Source of the DNA: CBDCUW01 sp963734865
GTDB taxonomy: Bacteria; Planctomycetota; Planctomycetia; Pirellulales; Pirellulaceae
NCBI GenBank assembly: GCA_963734865.1
Contig: CAVTIV010000021.1
Span: 1-64,000, forward strand
Length of the DNA stretch: 64,000 nt
Direction of reading: 5' to 3'
Made by a program: the position numbers and the translations under genes. The notes under the pieces were generated by a model. That model saw only the letters and a program-made list of their open reading frames with translations. It did not search any database and had not been told where the DNA came from. Below, piece by piece: positions 18,001 through 27,110 of the stretch; positions within the stretch are counted from its first letter, which is position 1; the number at the start of each line of letters is the position of its first letter.

Positions 18001-18865
18001 AAAAAAACATCCGTACTGAGAAATTTCGTGTGCCACCTGGTGTAAACGTGAAACTGAAAGAGTGGCCGACGCGAGTGAAGCCGATCTACAAGTCGAAGAA
18101 GCGGTATCACAAGCTTTTGGAAGAACATGTGGACGATTGAATTCACTACAGCGTCTGCACTACGCGTCCAACCGCTATGCGTTGCTGCTGATTTTTCAGG
18201 GGATGGATGCTGCCGGCAAGGATGGTGCTATCCGGCACGTCATGTCCGGAGTCAACCCGCAAGGCTGCCAGGTTTTCAGTTTCAAACAGCCCAGTGCTGA
18301 GGAGTTGGAACACGATTTTCTTTGGCGCACGACACGCCATCTGCCGGAGCGAGGGCGAATCGGCATCTTCAATCGGTCCTACTATGAGGAGGTGCTCGTC
18401 GTCCGTGTGCATCCAGAGATTCTCAGCAGCCAAAGGCTTCCAGATGAGTTGCCTGACGCCGAGACGATCTGGAAGGACCGGTATCGTTCCATCGTGGACT
18501 TGGAGGAGCATCTCCACCGTAACGGCACTCGGATCATCAAGTTCTTTCTCCACTTGTCGAAGGACGAACAGCGAAAGCGATTCCTGGAACGCATTGATGA
18601 ACCAGAGAAGAACTGGAAATTCAGTCTCGCGGACGTTCGCGAGCGGAAAAGCTGGTCTCTCTACATGCAGGCCTATGAAGCGTGCCTGAGCGCAACGAGC
18701 ACCGCAATCGCACCCTGGTATGTCGTCCCCGCTGACGACAAGAAGAACGCCCGGTTGATTGTTTCACAAATTCTCCTGGATACGTTCCATGAACTTGAAA
18801 TGGCCTATCCCGAGACCACCGCAAAGCGTCGCAATGAATTGAAAGCTATCCGCAAGCAGCTCTGA
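17997..18865 (+). pseudogene. ppk2: Polyphosphate kinase 2, early frameshift
   Basis: PPK2 transfers phosphate between polyphosphate and nucleotides. The start at 17997 (AGGAG region upstream) gives KEWPTRVKPIYKSKKRYH and LLEEHVDD, then a stop at 18,138. A lost base near 18,137 shifts the frame, which then reads through QRLHYASNRYALLLIF, the Walker A loop FQGMDAAGKDGAIRHVM, FNRSYYEEVLVVRVHPE and the lid DEPEKNWKFSLADVRER to 18,865. The length of about 289 residues is normal for a one-domain PPK2. Without correction the N-terminal 47 codons are separated from the catalytic part, which has its own in-frame start candidates. Confidence 0.85.
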
Positions 18866-18870
18866 AAACG

Positions 18871-18972
18871 ATGCTCCATAAGAAACTACCGCGACAGGAT
18901 GCCATTGGCATGATCGGCCTGGCCGGGAATTATGCTGGTGCCCACTTTACCGGAAGCAACCTAACCCAATGA
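18871..18972 (+). CDS. Very short frame overlapping HAD gene
   Basis: ATG 18871 opens a 33-residue frame (MLHKKLPRQDAIGMIGLAGN) whose stop overlaps the next ATG (ATGA). The overlap suggests coupling, but the peptide matches nothing that I know. It might instead be the end of a deleted gene. Confidence 0.25.
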   Translation: MLHKKLPRQDAIGMIGLAGNYAGAHFTGSNLTQ

Positions 18973-19752
18973 AAAAACTTATCGTCTTCGATCTGGATGG
19001 CACACTTGCCGAAAGTAAATCAGCGCTCGATGCCGAGATGGCCACATTGCTTAGTGCACTTTTAAGTGTTGTGAAGGTGGCTGTTATATCCGGCGGCGAT
19101 TGGAAGCAGTTCAAAGAGCAATTGCTTGCGAATCTGCCACATGACGAACGCCTGAAGCATCTGTCTCTCCTGCCGACATGTGGCACGAAGTTCTACCAAT
19201 ACGAGTCTGAGTGGGAACTGCTTTATGCGGAGGATTTCACGGATGAGGAAAAGGTGACAATTGTGCGATCATTGGAGCAGGTGATCGAATCATCGGCTTT
19301 CAAGTCCCACGAAACTTGGGGAGACGTCATTGAAGATCGGGGGAGCCAGATCACGTTTTCCGCATTAGGACAGCAGGCTCCCATCGAAGCAAAGGAGAAA
19401 TGGGATCCGGATTTCGCCAAACGGAAGAAGATGAAGGCAGCCCTTGATCATCTGATCCCCGAGTTTTCCGTGCGGTTGGGTGGCACGACGTCGGTTGATA
19501 TCACCAAACCTGGCATCGACAAAGCGTACGGGATTAGAAAACTCCGAGACACGCTTGGCATTGCCATTGAGGAGATGATTTTCATCGGAGATGCCTTGTT
19601 CCCTGGCGGGAATGACTATCCGGCCAAAGAAGCCGGGCGCTGTATCGATCCAGGTCCGAGATCCAAACGAGTCGAAGCGGGTGATCGAAGCGATCATCGC
19701 TTGCTTGGATGGCGCTCAACCGGCCAAACCACCTGCGGAGACGCGCCCATGA
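18969..19752 (+). pseudogene. HAD-IIB sugar phosphatase, late frameshift
   Basis: A HAD phosphatase starting with motif I VFDLDGTLAESKSAL, motif II VISGGDW, and motif IV FIGDALFPGGNDYPAKEAG. It resembles phosphomannomutase and sucrose-phosphatase-like hydrolases (HAD-IIB), about 250 residues. Near 19,645 an added base throws the frame; the alternative reads RDPNESKRVIEAIIACLDGA and stops at 19,750, overlapping the GH130 start by ATGA. Because of the shift the read frame instead continues straight into the GH130 gene, giving an artificial 629-residue fusion. The likely substrate is a sugar phosphate made by the neighbouring enzymes. Confidence 0.75.
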
Positions 19753-20858
19753 GCGGCTTTCAGTTGCGGCGTCTGGGGCTGATCATGGAACCGGAACCAG
19801 GCAATCCGCTGGAGGTCGGAGGCACCCTGAATCCCGCTGCCGTGCGTGGCCCGGATGGTGAGCTTTACCTTTTTCCACGGCTGGTCGCCAAGGGTAACTA
19901 TTCGCGGATCGGCATCGTTCGCGTCAAATTCAACCAGGCAGGCGACCCGTGCGGAGTCGAGCGACTCGGCATCGCGCTCGAGCCGGAAACGGATTACGAG
20001 CTACTACCTGACGGACGTGGCGGCTGTGAGGATCCGCGCGTCACTTTCGTCGAAAGGTTCCATCGCTATGTCATGACTTACGCGGCGTATTCCCCGATCG
20101 GCCCGCGCATTGCCCTGGCGGTATCGGAAGATTTGTTTCATTGGAAGCGGCTGGGACTGGCGACGTTCGAACCGTATGCCGGCATTGACTTTGTCCATGT
20201 GGATAACAAAGACGCCAGCCTCTTCCCCGTCGCCATTCCCAATCATGCCGGAAAACTGCAACTGGCCATCCTGCACCGGCCGCTTTTCCCTGGCACTCTT
20301 CCCGAGGAAACCGTCTGCCAGCCCGAGTCCCGCGTGGTGGATCTCGATCATGAAAGCATTTGGATTTCGTACTGCCCGATGCCTTTGGAGGGCCTTGAAC
20401 CGGATCGGCTCGGCCTGTTTAACTCGCATCACCGACTGGCAACTCCGGTGTCGCCCTGGGAGCGGCTCAAGATCGGCGGCGGAACTCCGCCCATCCTCAC
20501 CCGACACGGCTGGCTGATCGTTTACCACGGCGTGAGCGATTTGGCGGAGCCGGGCAACGAAGGACGCCAGCTATGTTACTCGGCTGGCGTGATGGTGCTC
20601 TCGAAGGAGCATCCGCGCGTGCTCCGCTATCGGTCGCCCGAACCAGTGTTGACGCCGGAGTTGCCGCAAGAGCGGCACGGAACCATCGCCAACGTTGTCT
20701 TCCCGACCGGCATCGACCGGCGTGACGATCTCGGCCTGCCAGACCGCTTCGACGTGTACTACGGGATGGCAGACGACCGGATCGGTGTAGCTCGCCTTGA
20801 CATGCCCGATGTCCTACCGCCGGGAGGACTCGCCGACCCGCCGGAAGCCAAGGTGTGA
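19749..20858 (+). CDS. GH130 glycoside phosphorylase/hydrolase
   Basis: A 369-residue five-bladed propeller enzyme of family GH130: NPLEVGGTLNPAAVRGPDG near the N-terminus, GGCEDPRVTFVERFHRYVMTY in blade two (its Glu-Asp-Pro-Arg motif is typical), FVHVDNKDASLFP, and GGTPPILTRHGWLIVYHG toward the end. Members split beta-mannosides, usually by phosphorolysis giving mannose 1-phosphate. ATG 19749 overlaps the HAD stop. The frame is intact. Together with the phosphoglucomutase and HAD genes it would feed sugar phosphates into the phosphoketolase route, an inference. Hydrolase or phosphorylase activity cannot be settled here. Confidence 0.8.
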   Translation: MSGFQLRRLGLIMEPEPGNPLEVGGTLNPAAVRGPDGELYLFPRLVAKGNYSRIGIVRVKFNQAGDPCGVERLGIALEPETDYELLPDGRGGCEDPRVTFVERFHRYVMTYAAYSPIGPRIALAVSEDLFHWKRLGLATFEPYAGIDFVHVDNKDASLFPVAIPNHAGKLQLAILHRPLFPGTLPEETVCQPESRVVDLDHESIWISYCPMPLEGLEPDRLGLFNSHHRLATPVSPWERLKIGGGTPPILTRHGWLIVYHGVSDLAEPGNEGRQLCYSAGVMVLSKEHPRVLRYRSPEPVLTPELPQERHGTIANVVFPTGIDRRDDLGLPDRFDVYYGMADDRIGVARLDMPDVLPPGGLADPPEAKV

Positions 20859-20948
20859 TGCGACAGTTTCGAGAATTCAGAAAGGTGAATGAGACTTCTT
20901 CAATCCTCGCTCCGAACTTAGTGAGCGAGATTGTTGGGGTGACGAACC

Positions 20949-22556
20949 ATGCAGACTGAAACAATTTTGATTTTGTTGTTTTCGGTCGCGGTCGCGGTGG
21001 CGATCGCGGTGCGTCAATTGCAAGTGCCGTACACGGTGGCACTGGTGCTAACCGGGTTGACGCTGGGAATCCTGAACCTGTTCACGCCGCCCCATTTGAC
21101 AAAAGAGTTGCTCTTTTCAGCTTTCCTGCCGGGCTTGTTGTTTGAAGCCGCGTTTCACATCGAGTTTCGGGAGTTCTGGCGCAACCGGTTTGCGATCGCA
21201 TCGCTGGCCGTGCCTGGCGTGGCCGCTGCGGTGGCGTTGACGACGGTGATTCTGACACCCGTCGTGAGCACGTTGAATCTGGAGCAGGATTTTACATGGC
21301 AGTATGCATTGGTGTTTGGGGCGTTGATCGCGGCATCCGACCCGATCGCGGTGGTGGCAGTGTTTCGGAGTCTCGGCGTGCCGCGGCGGTTGTCGGTATT
21401 GCTGGAGGGCGAGAGTTTGCTGAACGACGGAACGGCCATCGTATTTTTCACGCTGAGTCTGTCGCTGGTGACCGGCGCCAGCGTCACGACGGGACAACTG
21501 GCGACGGACTTCTTCGAGATTGTCGGTTTCGGTGGGCTGATCGGCGCGGCCGTCGGCTTGGCGGTGTCGCAAGTGATCAAACAGATTGATGATGCGATGA
21601 TCGAGATTACGTTGACGACCATCGCTGCGTATGGCTCGTTTGTAACGGCCGAGCACTTTCATTATTCGGGTGTGATCGCAGTCGTGGTGGCCGGGGTAAT
21701 TTGCGGCAATTACGGCGCACGCACCGGCATGACGCCGTCCACGCGGGTGGCCGTGAAGACCTTCTGGGAATACGTGGCCTTCGCGCTGAACTCGATCGTG
21801 TTCCTGCTCATCGGCCTGGAGGTGCATCTCGATGCGTTGTTCAGTTCGTGGAAGGTGATTCTCGTCGCATATCTGGCTGTGACCGTGGGCCGGGGACTGG
21901 TGATCTTCGTGGTGTCCGCTTTGTTGCGTAAGACCCGCGAGAAAATACCGTGGTCGTGGAGCGTCGTGCTGACGTGGGGCGGGTTGCGCGGCGGCTTGCC
22001 GATGGTGCTGGTGCTCAGTCTGGCGAAGGATTTTCCGCATCGGGATCTGTTGGTGACGATGACGTTCGGAGTGGTGCTGATCTCGATTCTGATACACGGC
22101 ATGACCGTCTCGCCTCTGCTACGATGGCTGGGCATTGTCAAACGGCGGGAGCACCGGGAAGCGTATGAATTCGCCCGCGGAAAATTGCAGTCTGCCAGCG
22201 CGGCGCTCGAAGAACTGGATCGCATGTCGCACATCCATTTTCCCCACGACGACGTCCGCGCCCAGCTCAAGAAAGAATACGAAAAGCGGATCGCGGAGGA
22301 ACAAGACCAGATCGGCGAGCTGGAACTCGACCACGCGGCGATTGCGGCCCAGGAATCGAAGTGGGCGCGCCGGCATCTGTTGCTGACGGAGAAGAACCAT
22401 GTGATCGATTCCTACCGGCAAGGCGTTCTCGATCAGAAGGTTTATGAGAAGTTGCTGGCCGACATCGACGCGCGCTGTTACGGCTGGAATCAAACGAAGA
22501 GGAGAAGACCACTGAGGAGTCGGACTCCGCCAGCAAACGACCGGAAGGACCGACCG
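20949..22556 (+). CDS. CPA1-family Na+/H+ antiporter
   Basis: About 12 membrane helices with the CPA1 signatures: FLPGLLFEAAFHIEF, GALIAASDPIAVVAVFRSLG (the ion-binding Asp-Pro region), LLEGESLLNDGTAIVFF and TWGGLRGGLPMVLVLSL. A cytoplasmic tail of about 130 residues follows (helical, Glu/Lys-rich). At about 22,478 a frameshift seems to have occurred: the other frame reads RLESNEEEKTTEESDSASKR, a normal acidic tail, and then runs into the tandem repeat, so the natural stop has been lost. The transporter core is intact. It exports sodium or potassium in exchange for protons and is likely part of the same stress island. Confidence 0.85.
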
Positions 22557-22718
22557 GAAGGGACGGAAGGGGTCAAGGGACGGAAGGGGTCAGGACGGAA
22601 GGCGACGGAAGGCGGCGACGGCGACGGAAGGGGTCAGCGGCGACGGAAGGGGTCGGCGACGGAAGGGGTCAGTGCTTTTTCAAGGGGCGACGGAAGGGGT
22701 CAGTGCTTTTTCAAGGAG
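22557..22718. repeat. Degenerate tandem array of a GGAAGGGGTCAG unit
   Basis: Around nine imperfect direct copies of CGACGGAAGGGGTCAG fill the interval, the last two being GGAAGGGGTCAGTGCTTTTTCAAGG. This is the same GGGGTCAGTGC core as in types A and C, opposite in orientation to the array at 24,125-24,345. The transposase lies between the two arrays. Confidence 0.75.
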
Positions 22719-22924
22719 TGAACTTCGATCGGGGATCCCGGATTCTTGGCTTGGATGACCGACTCGGTCGCGGTGATCGCGGAGAGGTCATGCTTGATCG
22801 TCGGCTAGCGGCAGCTTCCGAGCATGAACGAAGCGACGTTCAGCCAGCAGGGCGCAGAGGTTGCCCGCAAGTCGACGGAGAAAAGATTGAAGCATTCCAC
22901 AGAGAGAGGTGGTCGCCAGTCGAT

Positions 22925-23998
22925 CTAGCCGCCGCCACACGGCTTGAGCGATCGCTTGCCAGGGGCGTTGAGCCGGCGACGACCGCGACGTTTCGCTTCG
23001 GCATCCAGCGATGCCGGGCAACCCACCGCCGTAAAGAAACGCTCGCTGAAGCAACTCACCAATTCGGCGAACTCAACCGGATCGAGACGGAGCCTTGCTA
23101 AGATCGAGGCGCCATCCACCTTGGGAGCCGTGCCCGCACGATTCCTCGGTTTGCCCGATAGCCAAGACAACAGATTCGCGTAGTCTTCCAGGGTCATCGG
23201 CAGGCAGCCAAGGGGTTGTTGCTGTGGGGCCGCCAAGTGCTCCTCCAACTCGCGCCGCGACAAGCGATTGACCACCGTGACCGATTGGCCATCACTCTGG
23301 CTGGCAAGTTCCAGCGGTGCCAGCCAATCCGAAGAGTCAACCGCTCGATCATCCAGCGTCCGCAACCGCTCGCCGATCGACACATGCGGATAACCTTCCA
23401 AAGAATCGGCCATCCCGGCGCGGATGGGATTGAGATCCACGTAGGCCAGGCAGGCCAGCACTGCCGATTCATCCAGCAATCGGCGCATGCCGAAACGTGA
23501 CTCCCAAAAGTGGCCGGCGATTTGGTCTTCGGCGTTGCATCGAATCCCCATGTACTGGGCAAGTTGTCGGATCAGCCAGGAGGGGTTGGAGAGTCGTTTG
23601 CGAAGTTCCTGGACTTGTCCGGGCCGCTGCCGCTGCCGTCGAACCTCCGCCGGGGTCGGTTCACCGGCGGTGCCATCGGGGCGCCGTTGGGAGTTCGGGC
23701 AGATCCTCAACCAAGCCCGGACGACCTGCTCATCGCTCATCGCCCGCACTTGGTCGGGCCGATTGCGAAGGACCAGGTGATAGTGATTGGAAAGGATCGC
23801 GTAGCCGAGCACATCGACGGCAAAGTGTTTGGCGAGATACTTCAGTCGCTGCAGGAGCCATTGCCGGCGATGCGAATAGTCGTGGTTGCTAACGGGATCG
23901 AAGCCACAGAGAAAGCTTCGCCGGACGACTCGATTGAAACAGTGGTAGAGGCCGATTGTATCGGGATCGAAGACATCGCAACGTCGTGTCCGGGTCAT
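22925..23998 (-). CDS. REP-associated tyrosine transposase (Y1, IS200-like)
   Basis: A 357-residue single-strand transposase of the RAYT/TnpA-REP type. The Y1 fold shows as LYHCFNRVVRRSFLCG near residues 17-32, the HUH-type motif NHYHLVL (His72, His74) and LAQYMGIRC with the probable catalytic Tyr149, then GHFWESRF. The region AYVDLNPIRAG is typical of large planctomycete members. I chose ATG 23998 (GGGAGATC upstream) rather than the longer frame, which would translate the repeats. It is the only mobile gene in the window and is flanked by inverted core-repeat arrays. The long C-terminal extension (residues 210-357) has no domain I can name. The frame is intact, so activity is possible. Confidence 0.85.
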   Translation of the reverse strand: MTRTRRCDVFDPDTIGLYHCFNRVVRRSFLCGFDPVSNHDYSHRRQWLLQRLKYLAKHFAVDVLGYAILSNHYHLVLRNRPDQVRAMSDEQVVRAWLRICPNSQRRPDGTAGEPTPAEVRRQRQRPGQVQELRKRLSNPSWLIRQLAQYMGIRCNAEDQIAGHFWESRFGMRRLLDESAVLACLAYVDLNPIRAGMADSLEGYPHVSIGERLRTLDDRAVDSSDWLAPLELASQSDGQSVTVVNRLSRRELEEHLAAPQQQPLGCLPMTLEDYANLLSWLSGKPRNRAGTAPKVDGASILARLRLDPVEFAELVSCFSERFFTAVGCPASLDAEAKRRGRRRLNAPGKRSLKPCGGG

Positions 23999-24124
23999 GG
24001 CCAGATCTCCCAGGGGGTCGGGTACATGGCCAAATGTACACTTCTGAGCGGGTGGGTCAAGTGTTTCAATTCCGTTACTTCGCCGAGTCCTCCGATTTCG
24101 TCCCCTGGCATGCGCCCTGCCGCC

Positions 24125-24345
24125 CGCCGGAAAGGCACTGACCCCCGTTTGGACCTGCCCTGACCTTGCGCCTGCCGCCCGCCGGAAAGGCACTGACCCC
24201 GTTTGGACCTGACCCCGTTTGGACCTGGCACTGACCCCGTTTGGACCGCACTGACCCCGTTTGGACCGACCCCGTTTGGACCTGGGGAAAGGCACTGACC
24301 CCTATTTGCGGACCCCGTTTGCGGACCGTGCTGACCCCGTTTGCG
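24125..24345. repeat. Tandem array of the CTGACCCCGTTTGGACC core
   Basis: About nine imperfect copies of CTGACCCCGTTTGGACC or CTGACCCCGTTTGCGGACC, some preceded by GGAAAGGCA, run head to tail upstream of the transposase start. They share CTGACCCCGTT with the ends of types A, B and C. The spacing is irregular, so this is not a CRISPR array. Confidence 0.8.
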
Positions 24346-24347
24346 GA

Positions 24348-24503
24348 CCGCGGGCGATTTGGCGGCGGGGCCGCCAAATCGCCGCAGGGGGATTTCCGGT
24401 TTCGCTTGATGGTCCTGGGGCTGCGAAATGCTCGCTGAGACGAGCATTGCTTGCCCCAGGCTATCACCTGCCACTGCTTCGCAGCTATCAGGCAGTCACG
24501 GGG
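24348..24503. repeat. Type B element, right half
   Basis: An imperfect palindrome (24,348-24,390, twelve paired bases around CGGGG) is followed by the right hairpin (from 24,414) and the right terminal arm (24,454-24,482). The left hairpin and arm are replaced by the core array. It has the same composition as 151-285. Confidence 0.75.
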
Positions 24504-24614
24504 TCGGAGGACGGGGTCTGCGGATTCCGGTGCAACGGGTGACGACTCGCAGAATTGCAGGACGGGGACAGAGCACTTTGCGCGGCAGTTCGCAAGTTCG
24601 CCCATCAACATGCT

Positions 24615-24671
24615 GTGTCCCCAGGTTGATGCAGTGTCCCCAGGTTGATGCAGTGTCCCCAGGTTGATGCA
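24615..24671. repeat. Three tandem copies of a 19-base unit
   Basis: GTGTCCCCAGGTTGATGCA occurs three times without interruption. No gene overlaps it. Its copy number could vary by slippage. The rest of 24,504-24,907 shows no gene. Confidence 0.85.
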
Positions 24672-24907
24672 AAGACATGTTCGCTGCTCGTTGAGCGATT
24701 CGGCCCAAAGAGAAGCCTTTGGCGGAGATCTCAGCAGCGGCACAGCGAGCGTTGACGGAGTTGGGTGATAGCCCGGCCATTGCCGGAAGCGAGCGCTGCC
24801 AAGCATGTGAAACGAGCGGAGCAGTTCTTCGCCTTCGCTGCCGGACACACCGAATTCCGTCCCTCCCGCGATAGATGTGTTGGGAGGAACGGGTGGAGGT
24901 GTACAGA

Positions 24908-24980
<73 letters not shown>

Positions 24981-25039
24981 TTTGCAGATTGTCGGCTGGG
25001 AGAATAAACGCCGCGGCACGAACGGTTTGCAAGGCGGGT

Positions 25040-25068
25040 TTGTAATCAAGACCACCCAACCTCGTCAA
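25040..25068 (-). promoter_or_regulatory. Candidate sigma-70 promoter for tRNA-Glu
   Basis: On the minus strand TTGACG is followed by 17 bases and TTACAA, about 60 bases before the tRNA 5' end. The match is fair; no experiment supports it. Confidence 0.4.
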
Positions 25069-25170
25069 GGGTTCAGCCCACCGCCCCTTGGTCAGTCGAC
25101 CAAATTCGAGGAGAAAATTGACAAGAGCCCACGATCGCGGCGTAAACGACACGATCCCGTCAATCAATGA

Positions 25171-25365
25171 TCAGGACTCGACTGGGGCATCACCCGATTC
25201 AAGACTGCGCTGAATCGCATCGTAGACTTCGCGACGATGGACCGGAACTTCTCGGGGAGCTTCCACACCCAAACGCACTTTATCGCCTCGAATTTCGACA
25301 ACGACGATCTTGATGTCGTTGTTGATTACGATGCTTTCGTTCTTTTTTCTCGATAAAACCAGCAT
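25171..25365 (-). CDS. csrA: Carbon storage regulator CsrA
   Basis: A 64-residue RNA-binding translational regulator. The fold is complete: MLVLSRKKNESIVINNDIKI, VVVEIRGDKVRLGVEAPREVPVHR with the conserved Arg44-type residue, and a short variable tail. It would bind GGA-containing leaders as a dimer and in many bacteria tunes glycogen, motility and biofilm genes. AAAGGA lies upstream of the ATG. It stands alone, 190 bases upstream of tRNA-Glu on the same strand. No CsrA-sequestering RNA is recognisable nearby. Confidence 0.95.
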   Translation of the reverse strand: MLVLSRKKNESIVINNDIKIVVVEIRGDKVRLGVEAPREVPVHRREVYDAIQRSLESGDAPVES

Positions 25366-25926
25366 GCTCTAGTCCTTTCCAAACCGGCCCAATTTCAATT
25401 TCTAATGAAGTGCGCCTACAGTCCCGATGCCCGATTGGAAATCTGATTCCCGAATCACCGCTACGTAGGCCGGTTGTGCCCGCGAAGATCAATCCATGGA
25501 TTTTCGCTATTCCTGACACCCTCAACTCTAGGTCAAAAATAGCACACGTCAAGGAATTCTGGCTTGACAAGAGTGGTTTTTTGACCCTCGCGACCTAATC
25601 CGATCGTGAATAACCGGAAAATCCGCCTTTCCATGCTATCAACAAGACATTTGTCGACGCCCCAACGTTGGGGAGTACACTTGTGCATTGTGGCCTGATC
25701 GACATGCTGGGGCCGGGGCGGGTTGCCGCGACCGGTCGGATTGCGGGGTTTGTTGGCTTGCTGGGGGGACCAACGGAATCCCCCTGACGTTTGATCGGTG
25801 CCAGGAACCGTAACACGTTGACGTGCGTCTTATTATTATCAGGGAACTTCCCGGTTCTCAGGGACTTGTTCTCAGGGACTTTGATTGTCCTCCGAGGAAT
25901 TGACCACGAAAGTCGAGTAAACAGCG
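25366..25926. other. Intergenic region between csrA and DUF2203
   Basis: No convincing gene is present in 560 bases. It should hold divergent promoters. The csrA leader would be about 160 bases if the promoter at 25,525-25,552 is right. A 122-residue minus-strand frame here has poor composition and overlaps the next gene's start. Confidence 0.5.
25525..25552 (-). promoter_or_regulatory. Candidate csrA promoter
   Basis: On the minus strand TTGACG, 16 bases, then TAGAGT. It sits about 160 bases before the csrA start, inside an A/T-richer stretch. Confidence 0.4.
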
Positions 25927-26397
25927 ATGGTTCGGGCGATAAGCGATAACAACGACCCGACAATCGGCAGTGAGGTTTCGTTCACCCCACGCGGCGCGAC
26001 CGAGATGCTTCCGCTGGTACGAAGCATTGTCGCCGACCTGGTCCGGCTGAGCAAATCGATCGCGGCGCAACGTGTGCAAATCGATGGAATCGACGGGCTT
26101 CGGGAAACGATCGAGCATGCCGACTATCAGGAAGAACTGCGAGACATCCGCGTTTCGCTTGCTGACGAGGAAAAGCGTCTGAAGGCGTGCTTGAATGAGC
26201 TTGCCGCCTTGGGCGTCGAACCACATTTTCCGATCGACGGCTCCGTCGACTTTCCCGCGGTGATGAACCGCCGTCAAGTGCGGCTTTGTTGGCACCCGGA
26301 TGACGATCAAGTCAATCATTGGCACGAACTGGGCCAATCGTTCAAAGAACGCAAGCGGATCGATCCGCCGGCATTTGCGCTGGAATCACTCAACTAG
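25927..26397 (+). CDS. DUF2203 family protein
   Basis: A 156-residue soluble protein. The pattern is that of DUF2203: an N-terminal FTPRGATEMLPLVRSIVADL segment, a coiled, charged middle (about residues 50-95), then LNELAALGVEPHF, GSVDFPAVMNRRQVRLCW and a terminal WHELGQSFKERK. The family has no known function. It seems to be a single gene; the next gene is convergent. The start ATG 25927 is the first in frame and fits family length. Confidence 0.75.
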   Translation: MVRAISDNNDPTIGSEVSFTPRGATEMLPLVRSIVADLVRLSKSIAAQRVQIDGIDGLRETIEHADYQEELRDIRVSLADEEKRLKACLNELAALGVEPHFPIDGSVDFPAVMNRRQVRLCWHPDDDQVNHWHELGQSFKERKRIDPPAFALESLN

Positions 26398-26483
26398 CGT
26401 TCGCGTTTCAGGTTGCCGCCGTTCGAACACGTGTTATGTGCCGAATCGATCCCAGCGTGCCGGTCGTCTTGACCAGATCGAGG

Positions 26484-27110
26484 TCATGGCGTGAGAAAGA
26501 CTTGCAGCGCCCGACATCCGTGAGCCCCTAGAACAAGCGACTGTTCAATGTCAGCGGTCTTGCTCGGGCCGGAAACAAAGACACCAAATCCCGGTTTGGG
26601 TCGTCCGATCCTTTGATAGGCTTCGTGCATCTGGTGAACCAACTCGCTGCGTGAAACCACGATCGCCAAGTACTGGGCGATGAACAACATCACGCGATGG
26701 GGCATCGAGTCGCCTTCAATCCAGATCGCACCATTTTCGGCGACAATGAATTCGCCACGGGCGATCATCCAATCGAGTGATGCCAGTGCGTGCGGATCGT
26801 CAATGCTTTCCAGATCGAAATTGCCCGCGACCGCTTGCGGCACCACCGAGGCGATTCGCTTGGCCTGTTGAAACGCAGGTATTGTGGCGAGAATCTCAGC
26901 CGCCTGTTCCGGGCGATCCACGAAGTGCGCCTGCCCACCAACGAGCGAGAGCATTTCGCTGAACTTGGCTACGGGATCAACGAACCGAGTGAGCTGCGCC
27001 GAGTCGACTGTCGGCAGTGCTGCCGAGTCAACGTGCCAGCTATCGAGCCGATCCAGAATTGAACGCCGGCTATGACAGCGAGCCTTGACCGGATCCTGTC
27101 CGTTGTTCAT
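26484..27110 (-). CDS. lutC: Lactate utilization protein C (LUD domain)
   Basis: The third subunit of the iron-sulfur L-lactate dehydrogenase LutABC. The 208-residue protein carries the LUD fold: SLDWMIARGEFIVAENGAIW, MLFIAQYLAIVVSRSELV and GFGVFVSGPSKTADIEQSLV with ALGAHG-like GAHG near the end. ATG 27110 overlaps the lutB stop (ATGA), so translation is coupled; a longer start at 27,140 is less likely. It lies last in the order lutA-lutB-lutC. Confidence 0.85.
   Translation of the reverse strand: MNNGQDPVKARCHSRRSILDRLDSWHVDSAALPTVDSAQLTRFVDPVAKFSEMLSLVGGQAHFVDRPEQAAEILATIPAFQQAKRIASVVPQAVAGNFDLESIDDPHALASLDWMIARGEFIVAENGAIWIEGDSMPHRVMLFIAQYLAIVVSRSELVHQMHEAYQRIGRPKPGFGVFVSGPSKTADIEQSLVLGAHGCRALQVFLTP

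Noticed and set aside
18969..20858. A true HAD-GH130 fusion enzyme of 629 residues
   Set aside because: The alternative frame supplies the normal HAD C-terminus and a stop that overlaps the GH130 ATG, so the fusion comes from a one-base shift.
22925..24295. A complete IS200/IS605 insertion sequence
   Set aside because: No tnpB, no defined left and right ends next to the gene and a RAYT-type protein of 357 residues; a domesticated or REP-linked gene fits better.
24125..24345. CRISPR array
   Set aside because: Units are about 17-30 bases with irregular or no spacers, vary in sequence, and no cas gene is present.
24075..24848. Long minus-strand frames over the repeat arrays
   Set aside because: They translate core repeats in tandem (QTGSV and PGDTASTWG units) and have no start signal or domain. 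The same applies to frames over 2336-2706, 2904-3337 and 8147-8443.
25595..25963. 122-residue minus-strand frame upstream of csrA
   Set aside because: Pro/Ser/Arg-rich composition typical of antisense of GC-rich DNA, no start signal, and it overlaps the DUF2203 start.
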